Positions 17,523 to 26,740 of a stretch of 64,000 bases of DNA are shown here, piece by piece. The stretch is from Vibrio barjaei (GTDB lineage: Bacteria; Pseudomonadota; Gammaproteobacteria; Enterobacterales; Vibrionaceae). Under the pieces are notes generated by a model. That model made no database searches and was not told the DNA's origin. It was given only the letters and a program-made list of their open reading frames with translations. Where the stretch lies: contig NZ_LQXO02000039.1 of assembly GCF_001639065.2 (NCBI RefSeq), positions 1-64,000 on the forward strand. The letters run 5' to 3'. Position 1 is the first letter of the stretch, and each line of letters starts with the position of its first letter. Both the position numbers and the translations under genes were made by a program.

Positions 17523-18079
17523 TGCGAGTTTTGCTGACCATACTGTCTGCAATCGTCATTTTTGCCTATCCTTTTGCCGTCTATTTCGGTGCAGAGCGAT
17601 TCGGTCTCCAAGCTATCAGTCTGATTCTTATCACAGTATTTGTGGTAAGAATCATTTCTAGTAAGCAGGCAAAATTCAAGGAACTCAAACAGCTTGCATG
17701 GATAAGTGGTCTCACTGGAATCACGCTTAGTGTATTAGGTGCTCTATTTAAACAGCACGGATGGCTAACCTTTTATCCCGTCGTCGTTAATCTTTGTATG
17801 CTGACTGTTTTCGCCGTCAGCTTAACGCAGCCACAATCCATCATCGAGCGCTTCGCTCGTCTTCAGGAACCGGACTTACCCGCAAGTGCCATTTCTTACA
17901 CTCGAAATGTCACCAAAGTATGGTGTGCCTTTTTTATTATCAACGCGGGCATTGCTCTCTACACTTGTTTTCAAACACTAGAGGTTTGGACTTTGTACAA
18001 CGGATTGATTAGCTATCTAGCAGCCGGAAGTCTTTTTGCAGGTGAATGGATAATCAGACAGTTTGTACGCAAGGATTAA
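17522..18079 (+). CDS. apeG: aryl polyene cluster integral membrane protein
   Basis: A 185-residue hydrophobic protein with about five membrane segments and no catalytic motif. Its place between the ACP genes and the ligase gene matches the conserved membrane protein of APE clusters (COG4648-like). It starts within the stop of apeF, so translation is coupled. It may anchor the soluble enzymes at the inner membrane. This is a guess, and no function is shown by sequence. Confidence 0.72.
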   Translation: MRVLLTILSAIVIFAYPFAVYFGAERFGLQAISLILITVFVVRIISSKQAKFKELKQLAWISGLTGITLSVLGALFKQHGWLTFYPVVVNLCMLTVFAVSLTQPQSIIERFARLQEPDLPASAISYTRNVTKVWCAFFIINAGIALYTCFQTLEVWTLYNGLISYLAAGSLFAGEWIIRQFVRKD

Positions 18080-18085
18080 TTCAAT

Positions 18086-19483
18086 ATGGCAAATGTTGAT
18101 CACATGAACCGCCCTCACAACACACACCAGACGCTTGCGCACCTACTCGGCACCTCTAAAATCGGTGAAGACATTGTCGCGTTCGATATGGAGAAACAGT
18201 GGACGTGGCAGCAATTCTTACACGACATTCGTGCCACGAGTGACATGCTCGAACACTCGACCTCACAGCGCGTTGCAGTGTGCACACTAGATAGCTATCA
18301 ATTTGCCGTTGGGTTCTTAGCCTGCTGCCATGCAGGTAAAAGTGTGGTCCTTCCCGGTAACTACCAAAATGCGGCGTTGACTGAGCTTTCCTCCCAGTTC
18401 GATTTATTACTCCATGACGCTGGCGTAGAGCCCGTTTCGAGCAAGCCATGCGAAAGGGTCGCTATTGATTCTCACTTTGAAAACCTAAAACCTTTTCCTG
18501 TCCTCGATTTAAAGCAAGCTGAAATCATCTTATTTACTTCTGGTTCGAGTGGAACACCAAAAGCTATTGTTAAGACACTCGAGCACTTAGACACAGAAAT
18601 TGCCATCCTAGAGTCTATTTGGGGCGATCTGCTAGGCAATGCCCTCGTCGAAAGCACGGTCTCTCATCAACATATCTACGGGTTGTTGTTTCGTGTACTT
18701 TGGCCACTATGCACTGGACGTGCATTTGCTTGCCGAAACCTAGAGTATCCTGAGCAAGTGATAAGTCATGCATCGGCCAATCGTGTGCTAGTGAGCAGCC
18801 CTGCACTACTCAAGCGATTATCGACCCAGACAGATTCTTCGGAGATACGCGCCTTGTTCTCGTCAGGAGGGCCGTTACCTTACGACGCTGCAAAACACGC
18901 TAACGGACTTTTTGGACAATTACCTATCGAGGTCTATGGAAGTACGGAAACTGGAGGCATTGCCTACAAGCAACAGTACAGTCTAAATGAATTTTGGCGG
19001 CTATTTCCCGGCATTGAAGCCGAGCTAAATCACGAACAATGTTTGAAGCTTAAGTCACCACATATTGATGCTGACAACTGGTACCAAACTGCGGATGCTT
19101 GTGTATTCCATGATGAACAACGCTTTGAATTAAAAGGACGAACTGACCGTATTGTCAAAATAGAAGAGAAGCGCATTTCGTTAGTTGAGGTTGAAAAACG
19201 TCTCGATCAGCTAGACTGGATTTACGAAAGTGCCGTATTCTGCTGTCACGATAAACAACGCTTGTCACTCAACGCCGCTATCGTACTCACACCCGCGGGT
19301 CTTGATAAGCTTGAATCCCTAGGGAAAGGCAAATTTTGGCTATTGCTGCGCGCAGAATTGAGGCAATGGATTGAGCCAATCGCGGTTCCACGACGTTTTC
19401 GAGTCGTTGCAGAAATACCATTGAACAGTCAAGGTAAAAGGCAAGTATCTGAACTCGAGAAGCTTTTTACCGACTTGCTGTAG
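18086..19483 (+). CDS. apeH: AMP-dependent aryl acid:ACP ligase
   Basis: A 465-residue adenylate-forming enzyme. LFTSGSSGTPKAIVKT (near 149-164) is the AMP-binding P-loop, VYGSTETGGIAYKQ (near 285-298) the A5 region, and LKGRTDRIVKIEEKRI (near 348-363) the hinge. The C-terminal NSQGKRQ holds the conserved catalytic Lys. It activates the aromatic starter acid with ATP and loads it onto an ACP. It is shorter than typical fatty acyl-CoA ligases (about 550), as expected for the APE subgroup. Confidence 0.85.
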   Translation: MANVDHMNRPHNTHQTLAHLLGTSKIGEDIVAFDMEKQWTWQQFLHDIRATSDMLEHSTSQRVAVCTLDSYQFAVGFLACCHAGKSVVLPGNYQNAALTELSSQFDLLLHDAGVEPVSSKPCERVAIDSHFENLKPFPVLDLKQAEIILFTSGSSGTPKAIVKTLEHLDTEIAILESIWGDLLGNALVESTVSHQHIYGLLFRVLWPLCTGRAFACRNLEYPEQVISHASANRVLVSSPALLKRLSTQTDSSEIRALFSSGGPLPYDAAKHANGLFGQLPIEVYGSTETGGIAYKQQYSLNEFWRLFPGIEAELNHEQCLKLKSPHIDADNWYQTADACVFHDEQRFELKGRTDRIVKIEEKRISLVEVEKRLDQLDWIYESAVFCCHDKQRLSLNAAIVLTPAGLDKLESLGKGKFWLLLRAELRQWIEPIAVPRRFRVVAEIPLNSQGKRQVSELEKLFTDLL

Positions 19484-19553
19484 TTCGTTTATCGTAAAGA
19501 ACACTGCTTACATTTACACGACTTACATTTAAAAGACTAAGACCGACACGACC

Positions 19554-19922
19554 ATGACAAAAAGAAAACCGACCGTACTAAATTCTGATGTACAATCAGC
19601 GTCTGCAACGCTCTGTATTCAAGCAGACGCCGACATTCTGGATTTTTGCGGTCACTTTAATCACTTCCCTTTACTTCCCGGTGTAACTCAAATTGATTGG
19701 GCACTCTATTACGCAGTTGAGCACCTTAACGTACCTTCTGCGTTTAAAGGAATGGAAGTGATTAAATTTCAAGAGCCTATTCTGCCTGATGCAATCATCA
19801 CACTGACTCTGAATTGGAATGAAGAGACGCAAAAGTTAGCGTTTAAATATACGTCAATAGCTGGGGAAGACATCGTAGTGCATTCCTCCGGTAAAATGAA
19901 ACTAGGTAGTTCAAGTGAGTAA
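19554..19922 (+). CDS. apeI: 3-hydroxyacyl-ACP dehydratase subunit (hot-dog fold)
   Basis: A 122-residue FabZ/FabA-like hot-dog protein with the active-site helix region GHFNHFPLLPGVTQIDWA (about residues 34-51), where the catalytic His is expected. In the Xenorhabdus system it pairs with ApeP to form a heterodimeric dehydratase. It introduces the double bonds by removing water. A 70-base gap separates it from apeH, the largest spacer in this part of the operon, and its end overlaps the next gene by 8 bases. Confidence 0.82.
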   Translation: MTKRKPTVLNSDVQSASATLCIQADADILDFCGHFNHFPLLPGVTQIDWALYYAVEHLNVPSAFKGMEVIKFQEPILPDAIITLTLNWNEETQKLAFKYTSIAGEDIVVHSSGKMKLGSSSE

Positions 19923-21693
19923 CAGCAAAGAGTGTGGACATGCAGAGAGCATCCAAAAACAAGGCAATCAGTATCTGCCTTGCTTTCTCATTCCATGCTT
20001 TAATCATGGTTCTACTGTCGAAGGCGTGGTGAAATCGTTAAAGCCATATGGCTTTGCAATCATTCTTATCGACGACGGCAGTGACCAGAGCACAAAAGCA
20101 GCGCTTAACGCCGTGGCCATCGCTCACGACGCACACCTTATTACCCTTGAACAAAACCAAGGGAAAGGTGGCGCCGTGATGGCAGGGATTCGTCATGCAA
20201 GTACGCTCGGGTTTACTCACGCCATACAAATTGACTCTGATGGTCAGCACGATCTAGACTCACTACCTGTCTTAATCGAAACATCACAGAACCAGCCTTA
20301 TTCGCTTATCTCAGGCAAACCAGTTTATGACAGTAGCGTACCTAAATCCCGTTTGTATGGGCGCTATATCACTCATTTTTGGGTGTGGGTTGAAACGCTT
20401 TCGCTGTCAATAAAAGACAGCATGTGTGGCTTTAGAGCCTATCCAGTTGAGGCCACTATCAACGTTCTCAATCGATACAACATCGGCACTCGAATGGATT
20501 TTGATATCGAGATCTTGGTTCGTATGTACTGGGAAGGCTGTGACATTCAGTTTATTGATACCCGCGTTATGTACCCAGAGGGTGCTATCTCTCACTTTGA
20601 TGCCTTGTGGGACAATGTAAAGATCAGCAAGATGCATACGAAGTTGTTCTTTGGCATGTTACCGCGCAGCCCAAAATTGATCGCCCGCCATTTTCACAAC
20701 CAAAATGTGAACACACCTAATGACGCTTCGGACAAATCTGGTGCTCATTGGTCAACCCAAAAAGAACGTGGCACCGTTATCGGTATCAAAACCTTGCTTT
20801 GGGTATATCGTTTGCTGGGGCGTCGAGTTTTCAATCTCGTTTTACCCATAGTTATTGGTTACTACCATTTAACCAATGCCCGAGCACGTAATGCCTCGCA
20901 GCAATACCTCGACAATTTAAGGCGCTACACGGAACATCGCAACATTGCTCTGCCCGATGATTTAACCAGTCAGAAACACCTATTGTCATTCGGTCATACC
21001 ATGCTCGACAAACTGGCAGCATGGCAAGGGGATTTCTCACTGGATAATTTAACAATTCATGGGCAAGAGCAGTTCCAGCCTTTGATTGATAGCCAACGGG
21101 GTGTTTTATTACTGGGCTCTCACCTTGGTAATATTGAGTTGTGCCGTGCTCTCAGCCAGCGCTATTCCCATATCAAAATTAATGCCTTAGTTTTCACAGA
21201 ACATGCCGAGCAATTTAACTCAGTAATGAGAGCCATTAATCCAAACTCTGACCTTAACCTGATTCAGGTCAGTCAGATGGGCCCAGATACTGCGATCATG
21301 CTGCAACAAAAAATCGAGCAAGGCGAATGGGTCGTTATCGTTGGCGATCGAACATCGACAAGCAAAGAACAACGCTGCGTCTGGGCCGACTTCTTAGATA
21401 AACCTGCTCCTTTTCCTCAAGGTCCGTTTATGTTGGCGTCGGTGCTCAAAGCTCCGGTCTACCTAATTTTTGGTTTCCGAGACGATAGCCATAAAGAACC
21501 ACATTTTAATGTCTATTTTGAGCATTTTAGTGACAAAATAGCCTTACCACGTAACAATCGACAAAACGCTTTGGAACACGTTGTCCAGCGGTATGCGAAC
21601 CGCTTAGAGCACTATGCAGTAAAGTCGCCACTACAGTGGTACAACTTTTTCAACTTTTGGACGCTAAGTAAGCACAATGACCAAGAAAAATAA
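19915..21693 (+). CDS. apeJ: fused GT2 glycosyltransferase / LpxL-like acyltransferase
   Basis: A 592-residue two-domain protein starting at GTG inside the apeI end. Residues 20-250 form a family 2 glycosyltransferase: FLIPCFNHGSTV, IDDGSDQST, the DXD-like IDSDGQHD near 105-112 and MCGFRAYP near 169. A linker with a membrane-associated stretch follows. Residues 290-592 resemble the lipid A lauroyl acyltransferase family (LLLGSHLGNIEL with HX4E, near 400-411). It likely builds the glycolipid anchor to which the polyene is esterified. Confidence 0.85.
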   Translation: MSNSKECGHAESIQKQGNQYLPCFLIPCFNHGSTVEGVVKSLKPYGFAIILIDDGSDQSTKAALNAVAIAHDAHLITLEQNQGKGGAVMAGIRHASTLGFTHAIQIDSDGQHDLDSLPVLIETSQNQPYSLISGKPVYDSSVPKSRLYGRYITHFWVWVETLSLSIKDSMCGFRAYPVEATINVLNRYNIGTRMDFDIEILVRMYWEGCDIQFIDTRVMYPEGAISHFDALWDNVKISKMHTKLFFGMLPRSPKLIARHFHNQNVNTPNDASDKSGAHWSTQKERGTVIGIKTLLWVYRLLGRRVFNLVLPIVIGYYHLTNARARNASQQYLDNLRRYTEHRNIALPDDLTSQKHLLSFGHTMLDKLAAWQGDFSLDNLTIHGQEQFQPLIDSQRGVLLLGSHLGNIELCRALSQRYSHIKINALVFTEHAEQFNSVMRAINPNSDLNLIQVSQMGPDTAIMLQQKIEQGEWVVIVGDRTSTSKEQRCVWADFLDKPAPFPQGPFMLASVLKAPVYLIFGFRDDSHKEPHFNVYFEHFSDKIALPRNNRQNALEHVVQRYANRLEHYAVKSPLQWYNFFNFWTLSKHNDQEK

Positions 21694-23215
21694 CATCACC
21701 TTCGGCGCAGAGCGCCTTTCTATCGAAGACGTCGTCGCCATTTCTGCTGGCGCAGCGGCTAGTATGAATAGTGCTCCTGATTATGTTGCCAAAATTGACC
21801 GCAGCGTGGCCTTTTTAGAACGTCTTCTTAAAGAAGAAGGTGTTATTTACGGGGTAACCACAGGGTATGGCGACTCATGTACTGTTGCTATTCCACCAAA
21901 CCTTGTCGATGAGCTACCACTTCATTTAACTCGTTTTCACGGCTGTGGCTTGGGCGACATACTCACTCACGAACAATCTCGCGCTGTGCTTGCGACCCGT
22001 TTATGCTCACTAGCGCAAGGTATGTCAGGCGTTTCTCACGATCTACTCAACCAAATTACAACACTGATCAATCACGATATAGCACCAAGAATTCCTCAAG
22101 AAGGTTCTGTCGGTGCCAGTGGTGACCTAACACCGCTGTCTTACCTTGCCGCGGCCCTCATCGGTGAACGAGATGTACTGTATAAAGGCGAGATTCGTGA
22201 AACTAAAGACGTCTTTGACGAACTGAACATCAAGCCTATCACGCTGCGACCAAAAGAAGGCTTGGCACTCATGAACGGCACCTCTGTGATGACTGCTCTC
22301 GCTTGTTTAGCGTATAAACGTGCAGAATATCTTGCACAACTGTGCACCAAGATCACTGCGATGGTTTCAGTGGGTATTCACGGCAATGACTTCCACTTTG
22401 ATGAAGCCCTATTTGCTGTAAAACCGCACCCAGGTCAGCAGCAAATTGCAGCGTGGCTACGTGATGATCTTCAGGCTGAGCGACCGCCTCGTAACAGTGA
22501 CCGTCTGCAAGACCGCTATTCATTGCGCTGCGCACCACATGTCATTGGTGTTGTACAAGACTCACTGCCTTGGTTACGACAGCTGATTGAAAACGAGCTT
22601 AACAGCGCCAACGATAACCCGATCATTGACGGTGATAACGAACGCGTACTGCACGGAGGTCATTTCTATGGCGGGCATATAGCTATGGCAATGGACACAC
22701 TCAAGACGGGTGTTGCCAACCTCGCCGACCTACTTGATCGTCAAATGGCACAGTTAATGGATTACAAGTTCAACAATGGCTTACCGTATAACCTAACGGG
22801 CGCTGAAGGTGAACGTAAGCCTATTAACCACGGCTTTAAAGCGGTACAAATCGGTATCTCGGCTTGGACAGCTGAAGCTCTAAAACACACGATGCCAGCG
22901 AGTGTTTTCTCTCGCTCTACCGAGTGTCACAACCAAGATAAAGTCAGCATGGGTACCATTGCTGCTCGTGATTGTTTACGCGTGTTAGAGCTCACTGAGC
23001 AAGTTGCCGCGGCTTCTTTGTTAGCTGGTATTCAAGCCATAGAACTCAGAAAACGCCAAAATGAGTTAGATGAACATCATATGAGCGAAAATCTGAAGGC
23101 AATTCGAGACTCCATATTAAGTGAGTTTGAAATGGTCATTGAAGATCGTCCTTTAGAAGCGGAATTGCGCCATTTCATGCAGCGCATACAACAGCGCCAC
23201 TGGTCTCTTTATTAA
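21677..23215 (+). CDS. aromatic amino acid ammonia-lyase (MIO enzyme, HAL/PAL/TAL family)
   Basis: A 512-residue MIO enzyme. Ala147-Ser148-Gly149 in GSVGASGDLTPLSY forms the MIO prosthetic group, and Tyr58 in IYGVTTGYG is the catalytic base. The substrate-selectivity pair aligning with His-Leu of tyrosine ammonia-lyase, or Ser-His of histidine ammonia-lyase, is Phe87-His88 here. It overlaps apeJ by 17 bases, so it belongs to the polyene operon. It most likely makes 4-coumarate (or cinnamate) from tyrosine (or phenylalanine) as precursor of the aryl starter. Histidine as substrate is less likely in this setting, and no hut genes are nearby. Confidence 0.82.
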   Translation: MTKKNNITFGAERLSIEDVVAISAGAAASMNSAPDYVAKIDRSVAFLERLLKEEGVIYGVTTGYGDSCTVAIPPNLVDELPLHLTRFHGCGLGDILTHEQSRAVLATRLCSLAQGMSGVSHDLLNQITTLINHDIAPRIPQEGSVGASGDLTPLSYLAAALIGERDVLYKGEIRETKDVFDELNIKPITLRPKEGLALMNGTSVMTALACLAYKRAEYLAQLCTKITAMVSVGIHGNDFHFDEALFAVKPHPGQQQIAAWLRDDLQAERPPRNSDRLQDRYSLRCAPHVIGVVQDSLPWLRQLIENELNSANDNPIIDGDNERVLHGGHFYGGHIAMAMDTLKTGVANLADLLDRQMAQLMDYKFNNGLPYNLTGAEGERKPINHGFKAVQIGISAWTAEALKHTMPASVFSRSTECHNQDKVSMGTIAARDCLRVLELTEQVAAASLLAGIQAIELRKRQNELDEHHMSENLKAIRDSILSEFEMVIEDRPLEAELRHFMQRIQQRHWSLY

Positions 23216-23300
23216 GCTAAATTTACCGTTACAACGTAAATCATTCTCTGGTTAAATTGTTTAGTTAACCCCATGGGTTTATACAGTATTAGGAATCGTT
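23216..23300 (+). other. 85-base spacer inside the polyene operon
   Basis: This is the longest gap in the operon. It contains a short inverted repeat GGTTAA/TTAACC (23250-23270) and AGGA at 23290-23293 as ribosome binding site for the thioesterase gene. An internal promoter is possible but not shown. Confidence 0.3.
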
Positions 23301-23753
23301 ATGACTGATATTCAACATCCGCTTACAGCTGAGGTCAACATCATTACCTCTTTTCAAGATGCGGATCCTATGGGCGTCATCTATCACGGGAATTTCTTTC
23401 GATTTTTCGAAGAAGCCCGCCGAGTTTTGATGAGTAAAATCAGCTACGATTATCGTGCCATGCAAGCCTCTGGCTATGCGTGGCCGATCATTGATACCCG
23501 AGTGAAGTACGTTAAAGCCATTCCCTTCAATCATGAGATCCGAGTAACGGCTGAGTTAACTGAGTGGGAAAACCGTCTGAGAGTCGACTACGTAATTTAC
23601 GATGCACAAACTGGTGCTCGTATGTGTAAAGCGCACACCACACAGGTGGCGGTAGCAATTGAAACTGAAGAGATGTGTTTCGTCTCTCCAACTATTTTCA
23701 CCGATAAAGTTGAGCAATGGCATAAACAAGGACATTTCAATAATGAAAATTAG
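23301..23753 (+). CDS. apeK: acyl-CoA/ACP thioesterase, 4-hydroxybenzoyl-CoA type
   Basis: A 150-residue hot-dog thioesterase. The catalytic Asp motif appears as DADPMGVIYHGNFFRFFEEARR (residues about 20-41), with Asp-x2-Gly-x2-Tyr-His typical of YbgC/4HBT enzymes. It may release the finished chain or hydrolyse misloaded ACP. It shares an 11-base overlap with the next gene. Confidence 0.83.
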   Translation: MTDIQHPLTAEVNIITSFQDADPMGVIYHGNFFRFFEEARRVLMSKISYDYRAMQASGYAWPIIDTRVKYVKAIPFNHEIRVTAELTEWENRLRVDYVIYDAQTGARMCKAHTTQVAVAIETEEMCFVSPTIFTDKVEQWHKQGHFNNEN

Positions 23754-24396
23754 ACAAAATATCCACGTTAGACGCTATTGTTCAGCCTTAAGAACTATAG
23801 CAACAATGATGCTGCTAATTGCTTCTCCTTTTGCGTTGGCCCAGGTCAACACAATGGAAGAGTTGCAACAACAACTCGCTCAACATCCTATCGTACGTGG
23901 CGATTTTGAACAGAAGCGAACGCTCGCAATGTTTGACCAACCTTTAACTTCAACGGGTCAATTTACACTCGATAAAACGCACGGTTTATTATGGCGGCAA
24001 GATGTGCCCTTTACGGTGCAGTTAGTGTTAACAAAAGACAAGTTACGCCAGACTTTCGCGGACCAACCTGCACAAGTTATCACAGCAAAGGATAATCCTA
24101 TGGCATTTTACTTTAGCCATATATTCCTAGCCGTGTTTCATGGTGATACCGAACAGCTAAAGCAGCAATTTGATATGACGTTTAAAGCCGACAATGGTCA
24201 ATGGACCTTAGTTTTAACGCCTAAAGCCGCACCACTCAATGCCGTTTTTGATACCATCACACTAGGTGGAAAAAGCGACCTTGAGCGCTTAACACTGCAA
24301 GAGATCCGTGGCGATAAAACCGACATCCTTTTCAGCAACCAAAGCTACCAACCTGAAAGCTTAACGGATGCCGAACAAGCTCAATTCAAGTTCTAA
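23743..24396 (+). CDS. apeL: LolA-like periplasmic carrier protein of the polyene cluster
   Basis: A 217-residue exported protein. I start it at the ATG at 23743, which gives a signal peptide (MKIRQ...LIASPFALAQ), with AAGGA at 23728-23732 upstream. A longer in-frame start at 23659 would lie deep inside the thioesterase gene. The mature part follows the LolA fold pattern (GDFEQKRTLAMFDQPLTSTGQF near 45-66). It may shuttle the lipid-linked polyene, or a cluster lipoprotein, across the periplasm. Confidence 0.75.
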   Translation: MKIRQNIHVRRYCSALRTIATMMLLIASPFALAQVNTMEELQQQLAQHPIVRGDFEQKRTLAMFDQPLTSTGQFTLDKTHGLLWRQDVPFTVQLVLTKDKLRQTFADQPAQVITAKDNPMAFYFSHIFLAVFHGDTEQLKQQFDMTFKADNGQWTLVLTPKAAPLNAVFDTITLGGKSDLERLTLQEIRGDKTDILFSNQSYQPESLTDAEQAQFKF

Positions 24397-24400
24397 CATT

Positions 24401-26740
24401 ATGCGCCGCCTACAGTTCACTCAAACACGTTGTTATCAACTGGCCACATTGTGGGCTGGCATCGTTGTATTTGCTATTTTCTTACTGATCAAGCAATGGG
24501 GATTCTCAGCGACCTCACCAATTGAGACTGACATCCTAAAGCTACTCCCCATCAACCAGCAAAACCCTATCGCGGAAAGTGCATTTAATAAAGTAACAGC
24601 AAGCATGAGTGACAAAGTGGTGTTTGTGCTATCGACTAACGATAACTCAAAAGAGCACTCGACTCTCTTCAACGCTGCAAACACTTTTGCTAATCAACTG
24701 AAAGACAGTCCCTACTTTGCTTCGGTCACTGCAAAAATATCACAAGACCAACAAAAGCAATGGGCTCAATATTACTTTCAACACCGCTGGCAGCAACTGA
24801 CCAAAGATCAAAGGGAACGGCTAATCACCAACCCTAGCGCCCAAACACAACGTGTGATTCAAGCGATTTATAACCCATTTTCTGGCGTTACAGGTAGCGA
24901 ATTGGAGAATGACCCTTTTCTACTGTTTCGCGATTATTTAAGTCAAGTAAGTCACTCTTCTTCAGCGTTCCAATTACTGAACGGTTTCTTAACCACAGAG
25001 TATCAAGGCAAAACCTATTTACTGGTGACGGCTGAACTCAATGACTCGCCTTATAGTATGAAGGCGCAGCAAGCCGTGCCTGACATCGAACACTGGCAGC
25101 AGCAACTCAAGCATAAGTTTGACGTTGATGTTGCACATACTGGTGTACTTTTTTATGCCGATTTCGGTACTCGCAGTGCTAAGTCCGAAATCAGTACAAT
25201 TGGCGTATTTTCGCTCGTTGGCGTGGTTCTTTTAATTGTTCTCATTTTTCGAAGTGTCGTGCCTCTTGCTCTAGCACTTCTCTCCGTCTCCATGGGTTTG
25301 ATGGTTGCTCTGGCAGTGACAACAGCGATATTTGGACAGGTCCATCTATTTAGCTTAGTGTTTGGTGCTAGCTTGATTGGTGTGTCTATTGATTATGCCT
25401 TTCACTTTCTTACTGACCGTTTAGCAGCGGGTAATAAGTGGAACAGCGTTAAAGGGTTGCAACATATTTTTGTAGCGATCACTTTTGGGCTACTCACTAG
25501 TTTAATTGGTTACTTAGGTTTATTAATTGCCCCTTTCCCTGGCTTACAACAGTTAGCCTTGTTCTCGGCAATTGGACTGATCTCGGCCTACGTCACTGTA
25601 ATCGCGTGGTACCCAATTTTAGCAAAAACACCAAGTCAGCCACGTGCTCTACCGGGTCAGAAGTTGAGTCAGCTGTGGCTTGGCTGTTGGCAGCAGCAAA
25701 GTGTCTGGTTGGGCCTACCTCTGGTTGTTTTGCTGTTAAGCGCTATCGCTGTCACCAAAGTACACTATAACGATGACATCCATCAGTTGCAGGCGATGCC
25801 AGCAGACTTGAAACAGCAAGAATCTACTATTTCTGGTTTAACCGGAATGCAATCCTCTCAGCAAATGTTAGTGGTTACCGCTCAAAACAACGAAGCGCTA
25901 ATGCAAACTTTAGAATCGCTAGAGCCGCAATTGGACTCATGGCAAGACAATCACGTGATTACCGGTTACCAAAGTCTAAGCCGCTACCTTCCTTCGCAGC
26001 AAAGACAGGCGGAAGATTTTAAGTTGATTCAGAATTTATACGCAGATCAAGCCGAACCATTAAAAGCGGCGCTGCAAATAAGTCAGTTACCGTCGATGGC
26101 GAAACAGCCTCAATTGATCACGTTAACTGACTACCTTAAACAGGCGGTATCAGAGCCAGTTCGTTTCTTATATCTCGGCGATATCGAAGGTAAAGTCGCC
26201 TCAGTGATTTTACTAAAAGATGTGTCTAGCGCTGAAAGTATTAAACAGCTAGCCCACCAGCATAACAACATCACCTACCTGAACAAGGCAGAAGAAGTGT
26301 CTGATCTTTTTGCTCAATACCGAGTCAAGATTATGGAGTTGTTGGGTTTTGCCATTGCAGCTATCGCCGCCGTTTTAGTGTGGCGCTATGGTCTGGCTCA
26401 CAGCATACGAATCCTTCTACCCTCACTCATCGCATGTGTTGCAGGATTGGCCGTGACAGTGTTGTCTGGTGGAGAATTAAACCTGTTTAACCTACTGGCA
26501 CTGATTCTAATCATTGGTATTGGCATCGATTACACCTTGTTTTTTGCTGAACAACAGCGATGCCAAAGCACCTTGCTAGCGATCACGCTTTCTGCTATCA
26601 CGACATTATTGTCATTCGGTTTGCTGTCTTTGAGTCAAACACACGCTATTCACAGCTTCGGAATTACCGTATTAGTCGGTATTTTCGTGGCTTGGCTGCT
26701 CTCGCCTTTAGCCATTGTTGATAATAAGGAAATGAGATGA
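24401..26740 (+). CDS. apeM: MMPL/RND-type exporter of the polyene cluster
   Basis: About 779 residues with two repeats of one membrane helix, a large periplasmic loop and five helices. The second halves of the two repeats carry GASLIGVSIDYAFHFLTD and IIGIGIDYTLFFAEQ, where the membrane Asp of the proton relay sits. This is the MMPL/RND 'predicted exporter' fold. I prefer the ATG at 24401, 4 bases after the apeL stop, over an overlapping ATG at 24368. Neither has a strong ribosome binding site. It probably moves the polyene lipid out of the inner membrane. Confidence 0.82.
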   Translation: MRRLQFTQTRCYQLATLWAGIVVFAIFLLIKQWGFSATSPIETDILKLLPINQQNPIAESAFNKVTASMSDKVVFVLSTNDNSKEHSTLFNAANTFANQLKDSPYFASVTAKISQDQQKQWAQYYFQHRWQQLTKDQRERLITNPSAQTQRVIQAIYNPFSGVTGSELENDPFLLFRDYLSQVSHSSSAFQLLNGFLTTEYQGKTYLLVTAELNDSPYSMKAQQAVPDIEHWQQQLKHKFDVDVAHTGVLFYADFGTRSAKSEISTIGVFSLVGVVLLIVLIFRSVVPLALALLSVSMGLMVALAVTTAIFGQVHLFSLVFGASLIGVSIDYAFHFLTDRLAAGNKWNSVKGLQHIFVAITFGLLTSLIGYLGLLIAPFPGLQQLALFSAIGLISAYVTVIAWYPILAKTPSQPRALPGQKLSQLWLGCWQQQSVWLGLPLVVLLLSAIAVTKVHYNDDIHQLQAMPADLKQQESTISGLTGMQSSQQMLVVTAQNNEALMQTLESLEPQLDSWQDNHVITGYQSLSRYLPSQQRQAEDFKLIQNLYADQAEPLKAALQISQLPSMAKQPQLITLTDYLKQAVSEPVRFLYLGDIEGKVASVILLKDVSSAESIKQLAHQHNNITYLNKAEEVSDLFAQYRVKIMELLGFAIAAIAAVLVWRYGLAHSIRILLPSLIACVAGLAVTVLSGGELNLFNLLALILIIGIGIDYTLFFAEQQRCQSTLLAITLSAITTLLSFGLLSLSQTHAIHSFGITVLVGIFVAWLLSPLAIVDNKEMR

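Noticed and set aside
21677..23215. Histidine utilisation gene hutH
   Set aside because: It sits in the middle of the polyene operon with 17-base overlap to apeJ, lacks hut neighbours, and has Phe-His instead of Ser-His at the selectivity position.
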